DNA of 64,000 bases from Pectinophora gossypiella (lineage: Eukaryota; Arthropoda; Insecta; Lepidoptera; Gelechiidae). The stretch's first letter is position 1; every line of letters begins with the position of its first letter. Positions 32,441-42,719 of this stretch are shown in pieces. Under the pieces are notes generated by a model. The model searched no databases and was not told the DNA's origin. It was given only the letters and a program-made list of their open reading frames with translations. Where the stretch lies: positions 4,402,678 through 4,466,677 of the forward strand of contig NC_065419.1 in NCBI RefSeq assembly GCF_024362695.1. The letters run 5' to 3'. The position numbers and the translations under genes were made by a program.

Positions 32441-32810
32441 CTTAGAGTGAAAGAGGTTCATATTCTGTTTACCATAAAATCCATACATCTATCCTAAATA
32501 ATTAACATTTAATAGCCACTTACGGACAACTAACAACTTATACTAGCCAGCTCCCTGCCCGTAGTACTTTCTAAACAAACAGAGGCGAGCCAGTTTCTTT
32601 ATCTAGCCCATTTCTCTATTTACTCGATAGGAGCACACGTCGACACTAGCATAAACTAGGGCCAGTCGTTACTCATAATGCTATGATAATTCTACTACTG
32701 CTGTATGGCGAATGCGAGCTACTTGGCAAAGCGTACTTGCATGTGTAAACGCGGCTACATAATATATGTTTAAGTACCTATGTTGAAAAGCATGGATGGA
32801 GTCTTGAATA

Positions 32811-33128
32811 GGGTAGTTTCCAACTAGTCACTTCAGTTACTTTTTACTAAACGTCAAAACATGAATTCCTGTGATGTCGTAGAAAAACGTGACAAAATGT
32901 CGCACTTATTGTTACATTTTCTTTATTAAAATTTATAAATAAGTGGCTGCAAGTTGTCTTTGATTACTTGTGGCTCTGCCCACCCCATTAGGGATTACGG
33001 GCGTGAGTTTATGTATGTATGTATAAATAAGTTAAATAGAAAAAAAGAAAACGTTTTTGTCAACCTAAGATCTGTTTTTATTTAGTAATCAGAATTTTAT
33101 AATTTATCTTTGACATAGGAAACTACCC
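32811..33128 (+). mobile_element. MITE-G with nested LINE 3' end
   Basis: The ends are GGGTAGTTTCCAACTAGTCA and CATAGGAAACTACCC, a clear terminal inverted repeat. The body carries CGTAGAAAAACGTGACAAAA and TATTTAGTAATCAGAATTTT. A 78-bp insert at 32945-33022 interrupts it. Confidence 0.88.
32945..33022 (+). mobile_element. LINE 3' end inside MITE-G, 10-bp TSD
   Basis: GGCTGCAAGTTGTCTTTGAT up to GGCGTGAGTTTATGTATGTA with an (ATGT)n tail. ATAAATAAGT is duplicated at 32935-32944 and 33023-33032. It is a severely 5'-truncated LINE copy. The same 3' end terminates the 300-bp insertion at 61467-61766. Confidence 0.9.
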
Positions 33129-33129
33129 A

Positions 33130-33500
33130 ATGGTTTTTGTAACAACGTGAAGCATTTTAACATGACTTGTATGTAGGTTCCCTTTAGATGACATTAATTA
33201 CTTGGGCGTACAAATTGAGAGCTCAATCACTCGCGCAACAAACGTAAATTTAACAATATGGCCGCCTTAATATGTCGTCACGCGCCTTTTTGAAAAATGT
33301 CATTCTGATACTTATGGTTTTTTTTTTCAACCAATCATCGATTTCTTTCAATTAATTTCATTCCGAGCAAAAATTGAGACCACAAAATTTGATCAAGCTT
33401 GAAACTAACATGTCTATAACGAGGTTTTGTTAACACAAATCACTTCCGAATGTAATTTTTCAAAAAGGGCCTTACGTGGTTTTGGCTATAAGGCTGAAAT
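33130..33500. other. No gene recognised
   Basis: Unique-looking AT-rich sequence without an ORF of note. Confidence 0.35.
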
Positions 33501-33505
33501 ATATC

Positions 33506-33605
33506 ATCATCTCCCTAGCATTATACCGTTTTCCACAGGGTCCGCTTACCTAACCTGAAGATTTGACAGGTCCGGTTTTTTACAGAAGCTACTGCCTGTC
33601 TGACA
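33506..33605 (-). mobile_element. SINE-E 3' fragment
   Basis: CCCTAGCATTATACCGTTTT and GTCCGCTTACCTAACCTGAA, then GACAGGTCCGGTTTTTTACA, match SINE-E. The head is missing. Confidence 0.7.
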
Positions 33606-33718
33606 AGGCTGATAAGGCTGAAATATACTCGTATGTGGGATAGGGCAGGAAGGAAACGATTATATTTCTTGAATCCTTGTTTATTTAAAACGTGTTATTA
33701 ATTTACTACAACATAACA

Positions 33719-36180
33719 TAACATAAAAAAAAAAAAAAAATAAAATAAAAAATATTTATTTCTTTAACAGAGATGGTACATAATAATATTTGCAGTTGTG
33801 ACCTCCTAGTAAGTGTAAAACACCTGTGTCAGAAGGTCACGCTCCTCCATATCCATAAGTACTTGTTGGTACCAAAAGCCTGAAGTATACCTGCATCGTA
33901 TTATAAGTAAACAATAAAGAAAAATAAATATGAAAACAAACGTGTGTGTGTGTATGTGTGTTTGTGTGTGTATGTATGTGTCAAGGACACTAATTAGGTC
34001 CTCTACACTAATACTAATTAGGGATAAGTGTTATACCAAGTATTCGAAAAGCTTTTCTATTTCCTTATAATCTAATAATTTGAGCCATGCAGTAATCTTT
34101 TTTCTACATTCGAATTTAGATAAGAAGTAGATTTCTAGTTTTTCATTGAGTTGGTTATATAAGTGTGCAGATTGTCTATCATATTGTCGTCTCGCAAAAC
34201 TAGTTTTCACCCTAGCAGCCTGTATAACTTTGCTTTTTATTCTTTTCAATAGATATGAGGGATCTGGTTTAACAGATTGATGTCTTTTGAGAACTGTATA
34301 TAGAACATAAAGTTTCCTAATTGTTAATATACCACATTCAAGGTACAATAGATCAGTGGAGTATAACCGGGGCTTAAAATACATAACTTTAAGAAGAGCC
34401 CTTTGAGATCTTTCTGCTACTGCGAATTTCGTTTTCAATGCACCACCCCATACAGGGATGCAGTAAATAATAATTGACTGAACTAGGGCTGTATAAATAG
34501 AGTTAAGTAAGGGTTTTGATGCCAGATGTCGTAGCTTTTTGAAGATACAGATAAACTTCCTGAGCCTACCACTAATCACTTCTAAGTGAATATACCACGA
34601 CAGATGTTGGTCCAAGTGAATGCCAAGATATTTAACAGAATTAGTTTTGTTAATAGTTGGGCAGGAACAGCTATCGTCAGATTTGTTACAGTTGTAATCA
34701 TGTATTTGTACTTTAAAATCTGATGAAGGTTGCGTAGTTTTATTTATAGTATGACATATGTATTTAGTCTTTTGTGTATTTAAGGTAAGTAGATTAATTT
34801 TTAGCCAAAGGTCAACCAAACTAAGTCCACGATGTGTATCTTCTCGAAGTGATTGCCAAGTTTTGCCTGTAAAGACAATAGCTGTGTCATCAGCGTATGA
34901 GAATAGTTTAGCATTGTTTATTTGTATGTTGAGCAGGTCATTCATGTAAACAAGGAAAAGAGTAGGCCCAAGAACACTGCCTTGGGGTACTCCAAACTCA
35001 ATGTCACAGTAGCAACTTGTATACTTCCCAGCTTTAACACATTGCTTCCTCTCTGAGAGATAACCTTTAAAAAGAGCAAGTGGTAAACCTCTTATGCCTA
35101 TATGTTCAAGTTTTTGTACAAGAATGGGGATGGAGACAGTGTCGAACGCCTTCTTTAAATCTAAAAATACTGTGAGACATTTGTTTCCTTTATCAAGCTG
35201 TTCAGCAATCGAAGAACTTAGAGCTATAACAACATCTTCTGTAGACTTACCTTTTGTGAAACCAAATTGAGATTGAGATATGAGGTTGTATTTATCAAAA
35301 TAGTTAACAAGTCTTTTATTTAAGATCTTTTCTATAATTTTAGAAAAAGCAGTCAATACTGAGATTGGTCTATAATTGCCAACAACGCCTTCATCCCCAC
35401 TCTTGTACACAGGTGTCACAATAGCTTTTTTAAGTGGATTAGGGAAAATACCTTTATCAAAACAAAGGTTAATGAGATGTGTAACAACTGGTACTAGATA
35501 ATTTTTAGCAAGTTTTAAAAAACTAGTGGGAATTGCGTCATGGCCAGAAGCACTTGAGCTCTTTAAATTCATTAAAGTCGCCTCAACCTCTTCTGGATCA
35601 GTATCTAGTAAGACAAAGGAGGTAAGTTGCCTTTGCTGTGGATGTATATATTTTTGAGTTAACATGTTAGGCACAGGTGGTATAGTTATTTGGTTTGCTA
35701 AGTCACTTCCAATTTTAACAAAATAATTATTTACAAAATTGATAGATTCAGTAGGCGTTTGTTTTATTTTAAGTAATCGTGTGTTATCATTTCGAGATTG
35801 TTTTAGGTAAGTAATTTCATTAATAGTTTTCCATAAGTCTTTAGGGTTTTTTGCAGATATTTCTAGCAAACGTCTTTCATATATTCTTTTAAGTTTTTTG
35901 ATTAGGTTGTTACAATAGTTACGATATCGCCTGTATGTTATTTTCAATATGTCATTATGAAGGTCTTTACGTAGTTTTTTTTGCAGTTTATTTCTGTTTC
36001 GGATGCAGCGGAGTATGCCCGTTGTTATCCACGGTTTTTTAATGCGTTTGTTCTTAGGAATGGGAGTTGTTATAGTATTATCTTTCAATGATTCCGAAAC
36101 CATATTAGTTAATTGATCTATGAGCAGATTCGGGTCATTACAAAACAGAAGTTGTGATATGTTCTTCTCTGCTAGGCATA
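33719..36180 (-). mobile_element. 5'-truncated CR1/Jockey-group LINE
   Basis: The element runs leftwards from about 36180 (minus-strand start CCTAGCAGAGAAGAACAT) through the RT ORF to a 3' region of about 300 bp containing AATAAATATTT. It ends in a T/A-rich simple tail near 33722-33750. The endonuclease half is missing, as expected for 5' truncation. CATAACA occurs beside both edges (33715-33721 and 36177-36183), a possible but weak TSD in simple sequence. Confidence 0.78.
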
Positions 36181-36313
36181 ACAAATACTTTATTGCACAA
36201 ACAGGAAAAACAAAACAACAACTACAACAACACAACACAACAACAACAACAACTACTACTACTACTACTACTACAACTACTACAACTTCTCTTTCAAAAC
36301 AATCGACCGCCAT
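34031..36313 (-). CDS. LINE reverse transcriptase ORF with chimeric N-terminus
   Basis: Residue numbers count from 36328 (first ATG at 36313, residue 6). About 760 codons without a stop. From residue ~53 to the end it is a CR1/Jockey-group LINE: a post-endonuclease linker (KPWITTGILRCIRNRNKLQK), RT motif A with D390 (VFLDLKKAFDTV), GVPQGSVLGPTLF and YADD at 478-481, then the C-terminal SVKYLGIHLDQHLSW and IIYCIPVWGG blocks. The APE endonuclease is absent. Residues 15-31 are Val encoded by a GTT/GTA microsatellite, and VCAIKYLLC comes from GTGCAATAAAGTATTTGTTATG, another element's 3' tail. The N-terminus is thus accidental read-through and the product is unlikely to mobilise itself. Confidence 0.85.
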   Translation of the reverse strand: MAVDCFEREVVVVVVVVVVVVVVVVVLCCCSCCFVFPVCAIKYLLCLAEKNISQLLFCNDPNLLIDQLTNMVSESLKDNTITTPIPKNKRIKKPWITTGILRCIRNRNKLQKKLRKDLHNDILKITYRRYRNYCNNLIKKLKRIYERRLLEISAKNPKDLWKTINEITYLKQSRNDNTRLLKIKQTPTESINFVNNYFVKIGSDLANQITIPPVPNMLTQKYIHPQQRQLTSFVLLDTDPEEVEATLMNLKSSSASGHDAIPTSFLKLAKNYLVPVVTHLINLCFDKGIFPNPLKKAIVTPVYKSGDEGVVGNYRPISVLTAFSKIIEKILNKRLVNYFDKYNLISQSQFGFTKGKSTEDVVIALSSSIAEQLDKGNKCLTVFLDLKKAFDTVSIPILVQKLEHIGIRGLPLALFKGYLSERKQCVKAGKYTSCYCDIEFGVPQGSVLGPTLFLVYMNDLLNIQINNAKLFSYADDTAIVFTGKTWQSLREDTHRGLSLVDLWLKINLLTLNTQKTKYICHTINKTTQPSSDFKVQIHDYNCNKSDDSCSCPTINKTNSVKYLGIHLDQHLSWYIHLEVISGRLRKFICIFKKLRHLASKPLLNSIYTALVQSIIIYCIPVWGGALKTKFAVAERSQRALLKVMYFKPRLYSTDLLYLECGILTIRKLYVLYTVLKRHQSVKPDPSYLLKRIKSKVIQAARVKTSFARRQYDRQSAHLYNQLNEKLEIYFLSKFECRKKITAWLKLLDYKEIEKLFEYLV
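36184..36290. repeat. LINE tail plus (ACA/ACT)n microsatellite
   Basis: On the minus strand a (GTA/GTT)n tract (36232-36285) leads into GTGCAATAAAGTATTTGTTATG (36177-36198). It lies immediately upstream of the truncated LINE and stays in frame with its ORF. Confidence 0.8.
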
Positions 36314-36389
36314 TTCCCTCTCTCTCACTCACGCCTCGCTGCCTCTTTCACACACCTTTACGTTTCGTTTCATTCAGCCTACTATTTCT

Positions 36390-36820
36390 ATGTAGAAATA
36401 ATATATATGTACATTTGAAATCTTTTTGTTTTTTTCCTCCTAGATCTTTTCACGGTCTAAAAGTATGTCCTGAGACGTTCCGGGATTTGAATCAACAGCT
36501 TCCAAAGCATCAAAAGGATCGATGTTGCGTTGTAACACTCCGCTACCACAGATTATACAACATCGTATACCATCGCTTATAACTTTATAATGGTTTATTT
36601 GAACTAAGTAATTAACTATGCTAACTAACGTGTAAGGATGCGGGTTCGAAACTAACTGTGTTCTGTGTATAACTTTACTAACATTCTCTGTGATTGGGCT
36701 TGGTGATTGGGTCGTGAATAATATTTATGTATGCCTGGTAGACTGAATCTTTGAAACTGATTTTGTATGTATACATACATACATACATAAATTCTCACAA
36801 TCCCTCTTGGGCTGGGATAA
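36390..36820. other. No gene recognised
   Basis: AT-rich, with no supported features apart from a short (CATA)n run at 36771-36787. Confidence 0.35.
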
Positions 36821-36825
36821 TCTAA

Positions 36826-36935
36826 GGAGTGGAATTCTCTGCCGTCTTCTGTATTTCCGAATGTATATAACCCGGATGCTTTCAAGGCCAGAGTGAACAG
36901 GCACCTTCTGGGCGAGCTCGCTCCGTCTTAGGCCT
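36826..36935 (+). pseudogene. LINE C-terminal relic
   Basis: The plus strand encodes WNSLPSSVFPNVYNPDAFKA, then RVNRHLLGELAPS and a stop. It has the same pattern as the relic at 14480-14642, a common end of insect LINE ORF2. Upstream RT sequence is missing. Confidence 0.7.
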
Positions 36936-36959
36936 CATCAATGCCTTCGGGCAAGTCTG

Positions 36960-37330
36960 GGGCCAAGAGAAAACCTACCAAAGGTAAAAAAATAAAACTT
37001 CAAATGGTCCCAAGACATCTTTCTTGTAGTCTTGGTATTGACATATTTGTAGGACTAATATGCGCAACGTGATAAAATTTTGTCACGGTAATTTTATCGA
37101 TTCTGACGATATAATTGCTGCGCAATATTGTTCCTCTAGATATTCAATAAATAACTCGTGGTCTAAGTATACTTGGATTTGAAAGATGTGATGCTGTTAC
37201 AGTTTTTTGACATATCTTCTCAGTCATAACACCTTGCGAAATGACATAGATTCAAAAATGTTAAATTAACCTTCAACAAGTTTATCTGATGTTGAAAAAT
37301 TGGTTCTGATACTGATAATAACTCTAATGT
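36960..37330. other. No gene recognised
   Basis: Positions 37055-37110 share AACGTGATAAAATTTTGTCA and TATCGATTCTGACGA with 4378-4420, and AACACCTTGCGAAATGACAT (37229) recurs near 61179. These are uncharacterised dispersed repeats. Confidence 0.4.
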
Positions 37331-37332
37331 CC

Positions 37333-37500
37333 TGTGTGTAATAGGCTTGCTTCTCAAACAGACAGCGCTGGTTCGAACCTCTGTACCGTACTTGCATTTA
37401 AAAGTTTTTACCAACAGAGTTGTCTCGACCATCATTGACAGCGATACGGCTGATCACATTAGTCTTATAGAAAGTTCAGTGAAGCCAGAGCAGTTAGTTC
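37333..37500 (+). mobile_element. SINE-F, diverged
   Basis: GGCTTGCTTCTCAAACAGAC and GGTTCGAACCTCTGTACCG mark the tRNA-like head. GACAGCGATACGGCTGATCA and a decayed tail follow. Confidence 0.7.
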
Positions 37501-37817
37501 ATCTATGCTATGTTACTAATAATGACATAATACATTATTTTTCACTATTCTAGCAACAAAAGACCTAAAACGGTCTCCATGCTAATATTCCGATTGAGAC
37601 AGACTTTGATCCTCATAAATATATCTATGAATTCGTAACAAAACACACTGAGATACAGACATGGGGCATTCATGACGGCCTTACATTCCTACTTGATATA
37701 TATGTAGTATGGTAGCTTGTAGAATTAACCATGCTTGGTTTTCTAATATAGACAAATATGCGACAAATCTACAATAAGACACGTCAAAAAAAGGGAAGAT
37801 AAACAGTGAATACATTA

Positions 37818-38105
37818 TTTTTAGGGTTCCGTGTCATGGGTATAAACGGGACCCTGTGACTAAGACTTCGCTGTCTTCTGCCCGTGCGTCTGTCTGTCGC
37901 CAGACTGTATCTCAAGAACCTCAACAATAACAAATACTAAAAATAAAACTCTCATACAACAAACGCGATTTTTTTACCTTTTTTGCTCGATATCAATAAT
38001 GGCAACAGATAGGCAATACGAAATATACCTACTGTTATTTACCTAGTCAATGGTACAGAACTCTTCGTGCGCACATCTGATTCGCACTTGGCCGGTTTTT
38101 TTTTC
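37818..38105. mobile_element. MITE-K, short inverted relative
   Basis: It starts TTTAGGGTTCCGTGTCATGG and ends GATTCGCACTTGGCCGGTTT, the inverse of the MITE-K left end. Internally AAGACTTCGCTGTCTTCTGC and GATATCAATAATGGCAACAG are seen. No ORF. Confidence 0.7.
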
Positions 38106-38409
38106 TTTACTTTCCAGTTCAGTAGAGAAGCTACCTAGCTTACTTCTAACTATATTTACGTAGAGTCGCCGTAATTCCAGACTTCACTTTGCATATATTT
38201 ACGTCAAGGACTTTAATGTGACATTTTCTAAAACCTATAAAGCGTAAGATATGGCTTACTTTGTAAATAGCTATCATAAAGACCCGTCTATGCTGTAATG
38301 CGATAGAATCGATCTGATAGTGTAAAAATAAATCCTTAGAACCTGTCTGTCTGTGTGAACGTCTGCGCGTCGATCGATTTTCGCGTATCACTCCGCCACA
38401 TATGCCAAT

Positions 38410-38478
38410 CATAAACATAAGCTCACGACTGTATACCTAATGGGGTAGGTATTCAAACGTACATCGATCGCAAGATAA
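38410..38478 (-). mobile_element. SINE-F tail
   Basis: CATAAGCTCACGACTGTATA, then a diverged GGGTAGGTATTCAAACGTAC. Confidence 0.55.
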
Positions 38479-38479
38479 A

Positions 38480-38888
38480 TTTATGAGTTATAATAAGTGA
38501 AAGTACCACTGATTGAATCCACGGGGTATAGAAGTTACTTAACAAAATGTAAAAAATATATTCAAAATCTATGGAAGCTATGCCCAAATCATTTACGAGG
38601 AAAGGGATACGTCTAGAAAGATGACGAGAAAATATTATTAGTGCGAGCTACGATGGTAGCTGATGAATATGTTGTGGACTGTATTACTAAATGAAATGGA
38701 GGAATAACAAATACTTAGCTCTGAGAGATATTTTTAATGTATTTTCACCAATGTTCATCAAAAAAGCACAAGACGTAAGAACGAAACAAAACCAACATAC
38801 CAAAAACGTCAAAAAATAAGAAATATAAAAAACATATAAAAAGACTATAAAACCTGCGAAGAGTTCGCAACAATTAGAGTTTAATCAT
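38480..38888. other. No gene recognised
   Basis: AT-rich. Nothing is supported. Confidence 0.35.
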
Positions 38889-38891
38889 TAT

Positions 38892-38972
38892 TTTTTTTTT
38901 TGTTCGACGTGACTTATTGTAGATTGGCCGAAAATGGCACTAACTACTTGGCCGGACAAACGGGGAGCTCGT
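38892..38972 (-). mobile_element. SINE-D 3' fragment
   Basis: A T-run, then CGACGTGACTTATTGTAGAT and ACTACTTGGCCGGACAAACG. Confidence 0.7.
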
Positions 38973-39399
38973 TTAACCATAGTATTAGCGAGCGAAATCA
39001 AAGATGACCAACTCAGTATTAACATATAATAAAGAGTAAAAGATCACAAAAATAATATTGTAAAAAACCTAACTTACACCCCCGTTGCTAAGCGCCATAC
39101 AATCAACAATACCTAGGCAACGGGGGTTGCCAGATCTGACGCCAACACCTAGAATAATTTTATTAACTTAGATGACCGAAGTCAGGGCAAGTCGCTAGTC
39201 AAGTTGTAATCAATTGGACATGGTGTCTGGAGTATTCCAATCTTCCAATGCATTCATAGAGTCGTATCTTTGGGTGTAAGCAGCATATCTGATTGGCACT
39301 TCAGTGTGGTGGAGTATTTCCTGTATTGTTAGCTGAAGATGTGCTAAATGGCATTTCTATAAATATTAAGGAAAGTCGTATATAGTGTTTATTTTTATT

Positions 39400-39690
39400 T
39401 TATATGGAAGTGACTGTCACAGACATACATCCATACATAAGCAGAGACACACTTCTCTTGCTTCCTCCACATTCATCAATCGTTTCATATACGCACGCCG
39501 GTTCAGAGTAGATCGTACTAAACCTTTTATAAGGACATCTCCAATTTCGTCAATGTACGTCCTTCTAGGTCTTCCTCAGCCAGCCGTAGGGCTGATGGTA
39601 GCATCAACCTTCGCTTTATATACCTCTTTCGTAATCCTTTTATACTTCATCACCTCACAATCACAGACAGTATGACAAAAATCACACTTA
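39400..39690 (-). pseudogene. LINE-I C-terminal relic
   Basis: The minus strand reads GRPRRTYIDEIGDVLIKGLV, then RSTLNRRAYMKRLMNVEEAR, collinear with 10520-10735. An in-frame stop just upstream and a partial deletion of the 3' end show decay. Confidence 0.72.
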
Positions 39691-39699
39691 CATTAATTC

Positions 39700-40480
39700 A
39701 AAACTAACAAAACAAACTAATATATAGAATTTTTAAATTATAATTTAATATAAAGATACACACGTTGTGAAGCATATGCTCCGCATGCTGTATGCCATAC
39801 GGCTTACTAAATATAAGTATAAGTATTTATCTTTAACTTTTATTTAAACGTTGATTATTATTATTGTTAAAAGAAATAAATAGATATATGTACTATCAAA
39901 GTTGTAATACCGATTAGGAAGAGCGGGGCTTCCTGACACAGGTCTTTAAATGAGGCTTACTAGGAAGTCCCAATAACGGGGTTATATATGATGTACTCTT
40001 TTAAAGCAAATAAACTATTTTGATTTTGATTTGATTTGATACGTGCTTAGCATATGCGTCGCACCAAATATTATGTGTACCCATTTGGCGTGCGGCGCAT
40101 GGTGTGCGGGGCACATGCCTTGGAATATTTGCAATTTTTAAATACACTTTAACAGTTAATTTAATGTTTTAAGAATTATTTTTAAGGACGTCAGTACAAT
40201 TTACCAAATATCAACGCGAACAAATGACGTCACCGTCAGATTGCGCTAAAGATACTACACAACTTACTCGGCTCGCGATCGCAACATTATAAGGTAATAA
40301 TAATAAGTATAATATTAATAAGATAAAGCAACCTGTTGCTTGCGCGCGCGCACCCCGCAGCCGTGGGCGAGCGGTAGCACCCACGACGCGAAGGACAATG
40401 TACCGTAAGAGAAACATGGACTAAAGGGTGTTTGAGGAACTGTTTTATGAATTTCGAACGATTTAATGAATAATGGAATG
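39700..40480. other. No host gene; one LINE-type 3' end
   Basis: Positions 39925-40040 (GGGGCTTCCTGACACAGGTC to a GATTTTGATTTGATTTGATA tail) look like a plus-strand CR1-type 3' end with a pentamer repeat. Positions 40335-40385 are GC-rich (GCGCGCGCGCACCCCGC) without an identified gene. Confidence 0.45.
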
Positions 40481-40486
40481 GTAGCA

Positions 40487-40538
40487 AATCAAATTCCATA
40501 GTCACTGCTTACCCCGGTGGGAAATAGGAGTATGTATA
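40487..40538 (+). mobile_element. LINE-I 3' end (left flank of the perfect hairpin)
   Basis: AATTCCATAGTCACTGCTTA and CCCCGGTGGGAAATAGGAGT, then TATGTATATA, are the last LINE-I codons and tail. Confidence 0.7.
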
Positions 40539-40705
40539 TACGTATTACGGAATAAAAGTTGTACAACGTTTAAAAGAGTGGGAGCCGTAGTATGACAACA
40601 ATGACAAGAGCTGTCAGATAAGACACGACACTATATCGCGCGCTATTGTCATACTACGGCTCCCACTCTTTTAAACGTTGTACAACTTTTATTCCGTAAT
40701 ACGTA
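40539..40705. mobile_element. Perfect 60-bp inverted repeat (hairpin MITE)
   Basis: The left arm, 40539-40598 (starts TACGTATTACGGAATAAAAG), is the exact reverse complement of the right arm, 40646-40705. The loop is 47 bp with no mismatch or gap in the arms. It contains no ORF. It lies between a LINE-I tail and a second LINE-like 3' end (CTCTGCCCACCCCTTCCGGG). A palindromic MITE is the simplest reading. A source of fold-back RNA is possible. Confidence 0.92.
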
Positions 40706-40709
40706 CATA

Positions 40710-41380
40710 CAGTCATACCTCTCTGCCCACCCCTTCCGGGATACAGGTGTGATGCTATATGTTATTGATTAATCAATGACAATTCCTTCCTGATTTTTAT
40801 TAAAATATAAAGATTGAAATTGTAACAAAAACAACAGGCTGTATAAGAACGGACCCGTGGCGTTTCCATTTCGCGTTTTATAGGGTACCAGGTAACACCT
40901 GATTATCTGCTCACAATACCGGCGCGCGCGCAACCACTTCCAATGTAAATGCAGTTATTATCGCTTAATGAGTTTTTAACCTTATCACTTAGGTAATGCG
41001 GTGCGAATTACTTTTAATGGTCACAAATTATTTTTTTCTTTTAGAAATCGAAGAGGTTTTGTAATGACTTATTTTTTTGTCTTAACAGATTTAGGTGAAA
41101 ATTGGTATGGAGATACTTTAGGTCCTGCATAGCACAGTTTTTTTTTTGGCGGAAATCACCCCTTAGGGGGATGAAAAAAACCCCGGACACTCCATACAAT
41201 AATCTCATTCTTCCGCAACAGTTCTCCTAAGACCGATTCGCCATTGACTGTTCGTCGCCAGGACGATACATTTATTTCCGTTTCCCCAGTAGAGTCTTTC
41301 ACCCATGGACATTTTGTCGTCCAGAATCGGTCATAGGGGACCATAGGTCATAGGGGGTTATGGATCTTTTCTGATTCTTA
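40710..41380. other. No gene recognised
   Basis: Positions 40718-40765 are a LINE 3' scrap. The minus-strand frame at 41156-41344 has no recognisable domain. Confidence 0.4.
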
Positions 41381-41383
41381 CCG

Positions 41384-41502
41384 TGTGCCGCCTTTACGAG
41401 ATGGAAAGTCAGACAGGCAGCCGCTTCTGTAAAAAAACCGGACCTGTCAAACTTACAGGTTAGATAAGCGGACTCTGCGAGAAACAGGATGACGCTAGGG
41501 AG
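41384..41502 (+). mobile_element. SINE-E 3' fragment
   Basis: GGAAAGTCAGACAGGCAGCC, AAAAAACCGGACCTGTCAAA and CGCTAGGGAGATGGTGA are the inverse of the SINE-E tail seen at 33506. Confidence 0.7.
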
Positions 41503-41944
41503 ATGGTGAACCGATAGATACAAAAGTAGTTCATAATAAAGCTACGAGCCAACTACTTGTGGGTTATAAATGCTGAATATGAGAGTGAAAGTTAGGTGGT
41601 TGGTGCAATTTCTAAACGCTATATGGTTCCCGTTATACCTGTCATTTTCTTATCCGTTGAAAAAGAAAAGGACGGAAGGACAGGCATAAAATGTATGGAA
41701 CACACATCAATTTTAAGCAGAAATCTAAAACAACCGTTTAAAAATTTTACATCGGCCAATAACCCGACAGAATTAAGTAGACAGCACGTCAAACAGATTG
41801 CATACCAGCGAGATGCCTATTTTATTCGCACGGGTTATTCGTTCATTTTAAAATTAACTTGTTGACAATCATCCGTCCCTTTTCTTTTCGGCGGATAAGA
41901 AAATGACGGGTATAAGTTAAAATAAAATTAGGAGGTGTCTGCAG
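41503..41944. other. Uncharacterised repeat shared with 25.6 kb
   Basis: TTCCGTTTTAT-like sequence around 41800-41915 (GCACGTCAAACAGATTGCAT, TTTTCGGCGGATAAGAAAAT) matches 25540-25720 in inverse orientation (ATATGCAACCCGTTTGACGT, TTTTCCGCAGATAAGAAAAC), as does the GTATGGAACACACATCAATT part. The short frame at 41596-41865 is probably part of this repeat and not a host gene. Confidence 0.55.
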
Positions 41945-41946
41945 GA

Positions 41947-42075
41947 ATCGGGGCTGCTGTGGTCCTGTGGACACCGGCTTGCCTCTCAATCGGGGAGCGC
42001 CGGCCGGTTCAAACCCCGGTACCGGATTAACACCAATGAGTTATTAATTAACTTTAGTGCAGTTTCTACTAACAC
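41947..42075 (+). mobile_element. SINE-F head and body
   Basis: TGCTGTGGTCCTGTGGACAC and GGTTCAAACCCCGGTACCGG form the tRNA-like head with its B-box. TTTAGTGCAGTTTCTACTAA follows. The 3' half is missing. Confidence 0.8.
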
Positions 42076-42109
42076 ACATCGCTATTTGTTCTACCTTCGC
42101 CTGACATAA

Positions 42110-42716
42110 CATAAGCTAAGCATGACTATAAGTATATCAATTCGGGTAGTCAAAGGCACATCCCTCGCAAGATGACCTAAGCACCTACACCTCACCGAGC
42201 TTTCTGTTAGACCAACTATATTTTTTTGACGTGACTTATTGTAGATTTGCCGCAGATGACAATAACTACTTGGCCGGACAAATGAGGAGCGCTGAGTTCT
42301 CCCACCCGGTACAAAATTTAAGACAACATGCCTGAGGGTGCCCAATTGGGCGCGAACCTCGGCTCAGGTGGTTGTCTGAGAGGAAGAATATTTAAAAGGA
42401 TTAATCGGCCCTAGTGGGTCGATAGCGATAAGCGCTGAATGAGGGAAATCGTCGACCACGCTGGGTGGGTCGGTGTCGGTGTTCTAAAGTGTTTGGTATC
42501 GTGAGCTGATTGGCCGCCTCTATGGCTAGAGTAATCGGGCCGTCGGGATCGTATATTACGTCCTTTAGACCAACTATAGGCGTTGAGCGTTTGTTAGTGA
42601 AAACTTCACTTAAATTAATAACTCATTGGTGCACGTCCGGTACCGGGATTCGAACAGGTGCTCCAAGTTTTAGAAATTGGTGCAAGCTGGTGAACCACAG
42701 GACCGTAGCGATAAGA
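42110..42716 (-). mobile_element. SINE-F split by SINE-D
   Basis: The minus-strand SINE-F tail and middle lie at 42110-42220 (CTCACCGAGCTTTCTGTTAG). The rest resumes at 42565 and runs through TTAGTGAAAACTTCACTTAA and CGGTACCGGGATTCGAACAG to the head (CCACAGGACCGTAGCGA). Removing the insert restores a standard SINE-F. Confidence 0.88.
42221..42564 (-). mobile_element. SINE-D, full length (344 bp), 14-bp TSD
   Basis: TTAGACCAACTATA is repeated exactly at 42207-42220 and 42565-42578, so both ends are fixed. The minus strand runs from GGACGTAATATACGATCCCG to ...AAGTCACGTC plus an A-tail. The body includes CTGAGCCGAGGTTCGCGCCC. I do not recognise a clear tRNA, 5S or 7SL head. No ORF. Confidence 0.95.
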
Positions 42717-42719
42717 ATA

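Noticed and set aside
33941..33985. GT-rich tract as a regulatory or telomeric repeat
   Set aside because: It is an ordinary (GT)n/(ATGT)n microsatellite. It has no TTAGG units.
34758..34949. 63-codon plus-strand frame
   Set aside because: It is antisense to the LINE reverse transcriptase core (YADD region).
36154..36582. Gln/Leu-rich plus-strand frame
   Set aside because: It is the microsatellite and LINE tail read in the other direction.
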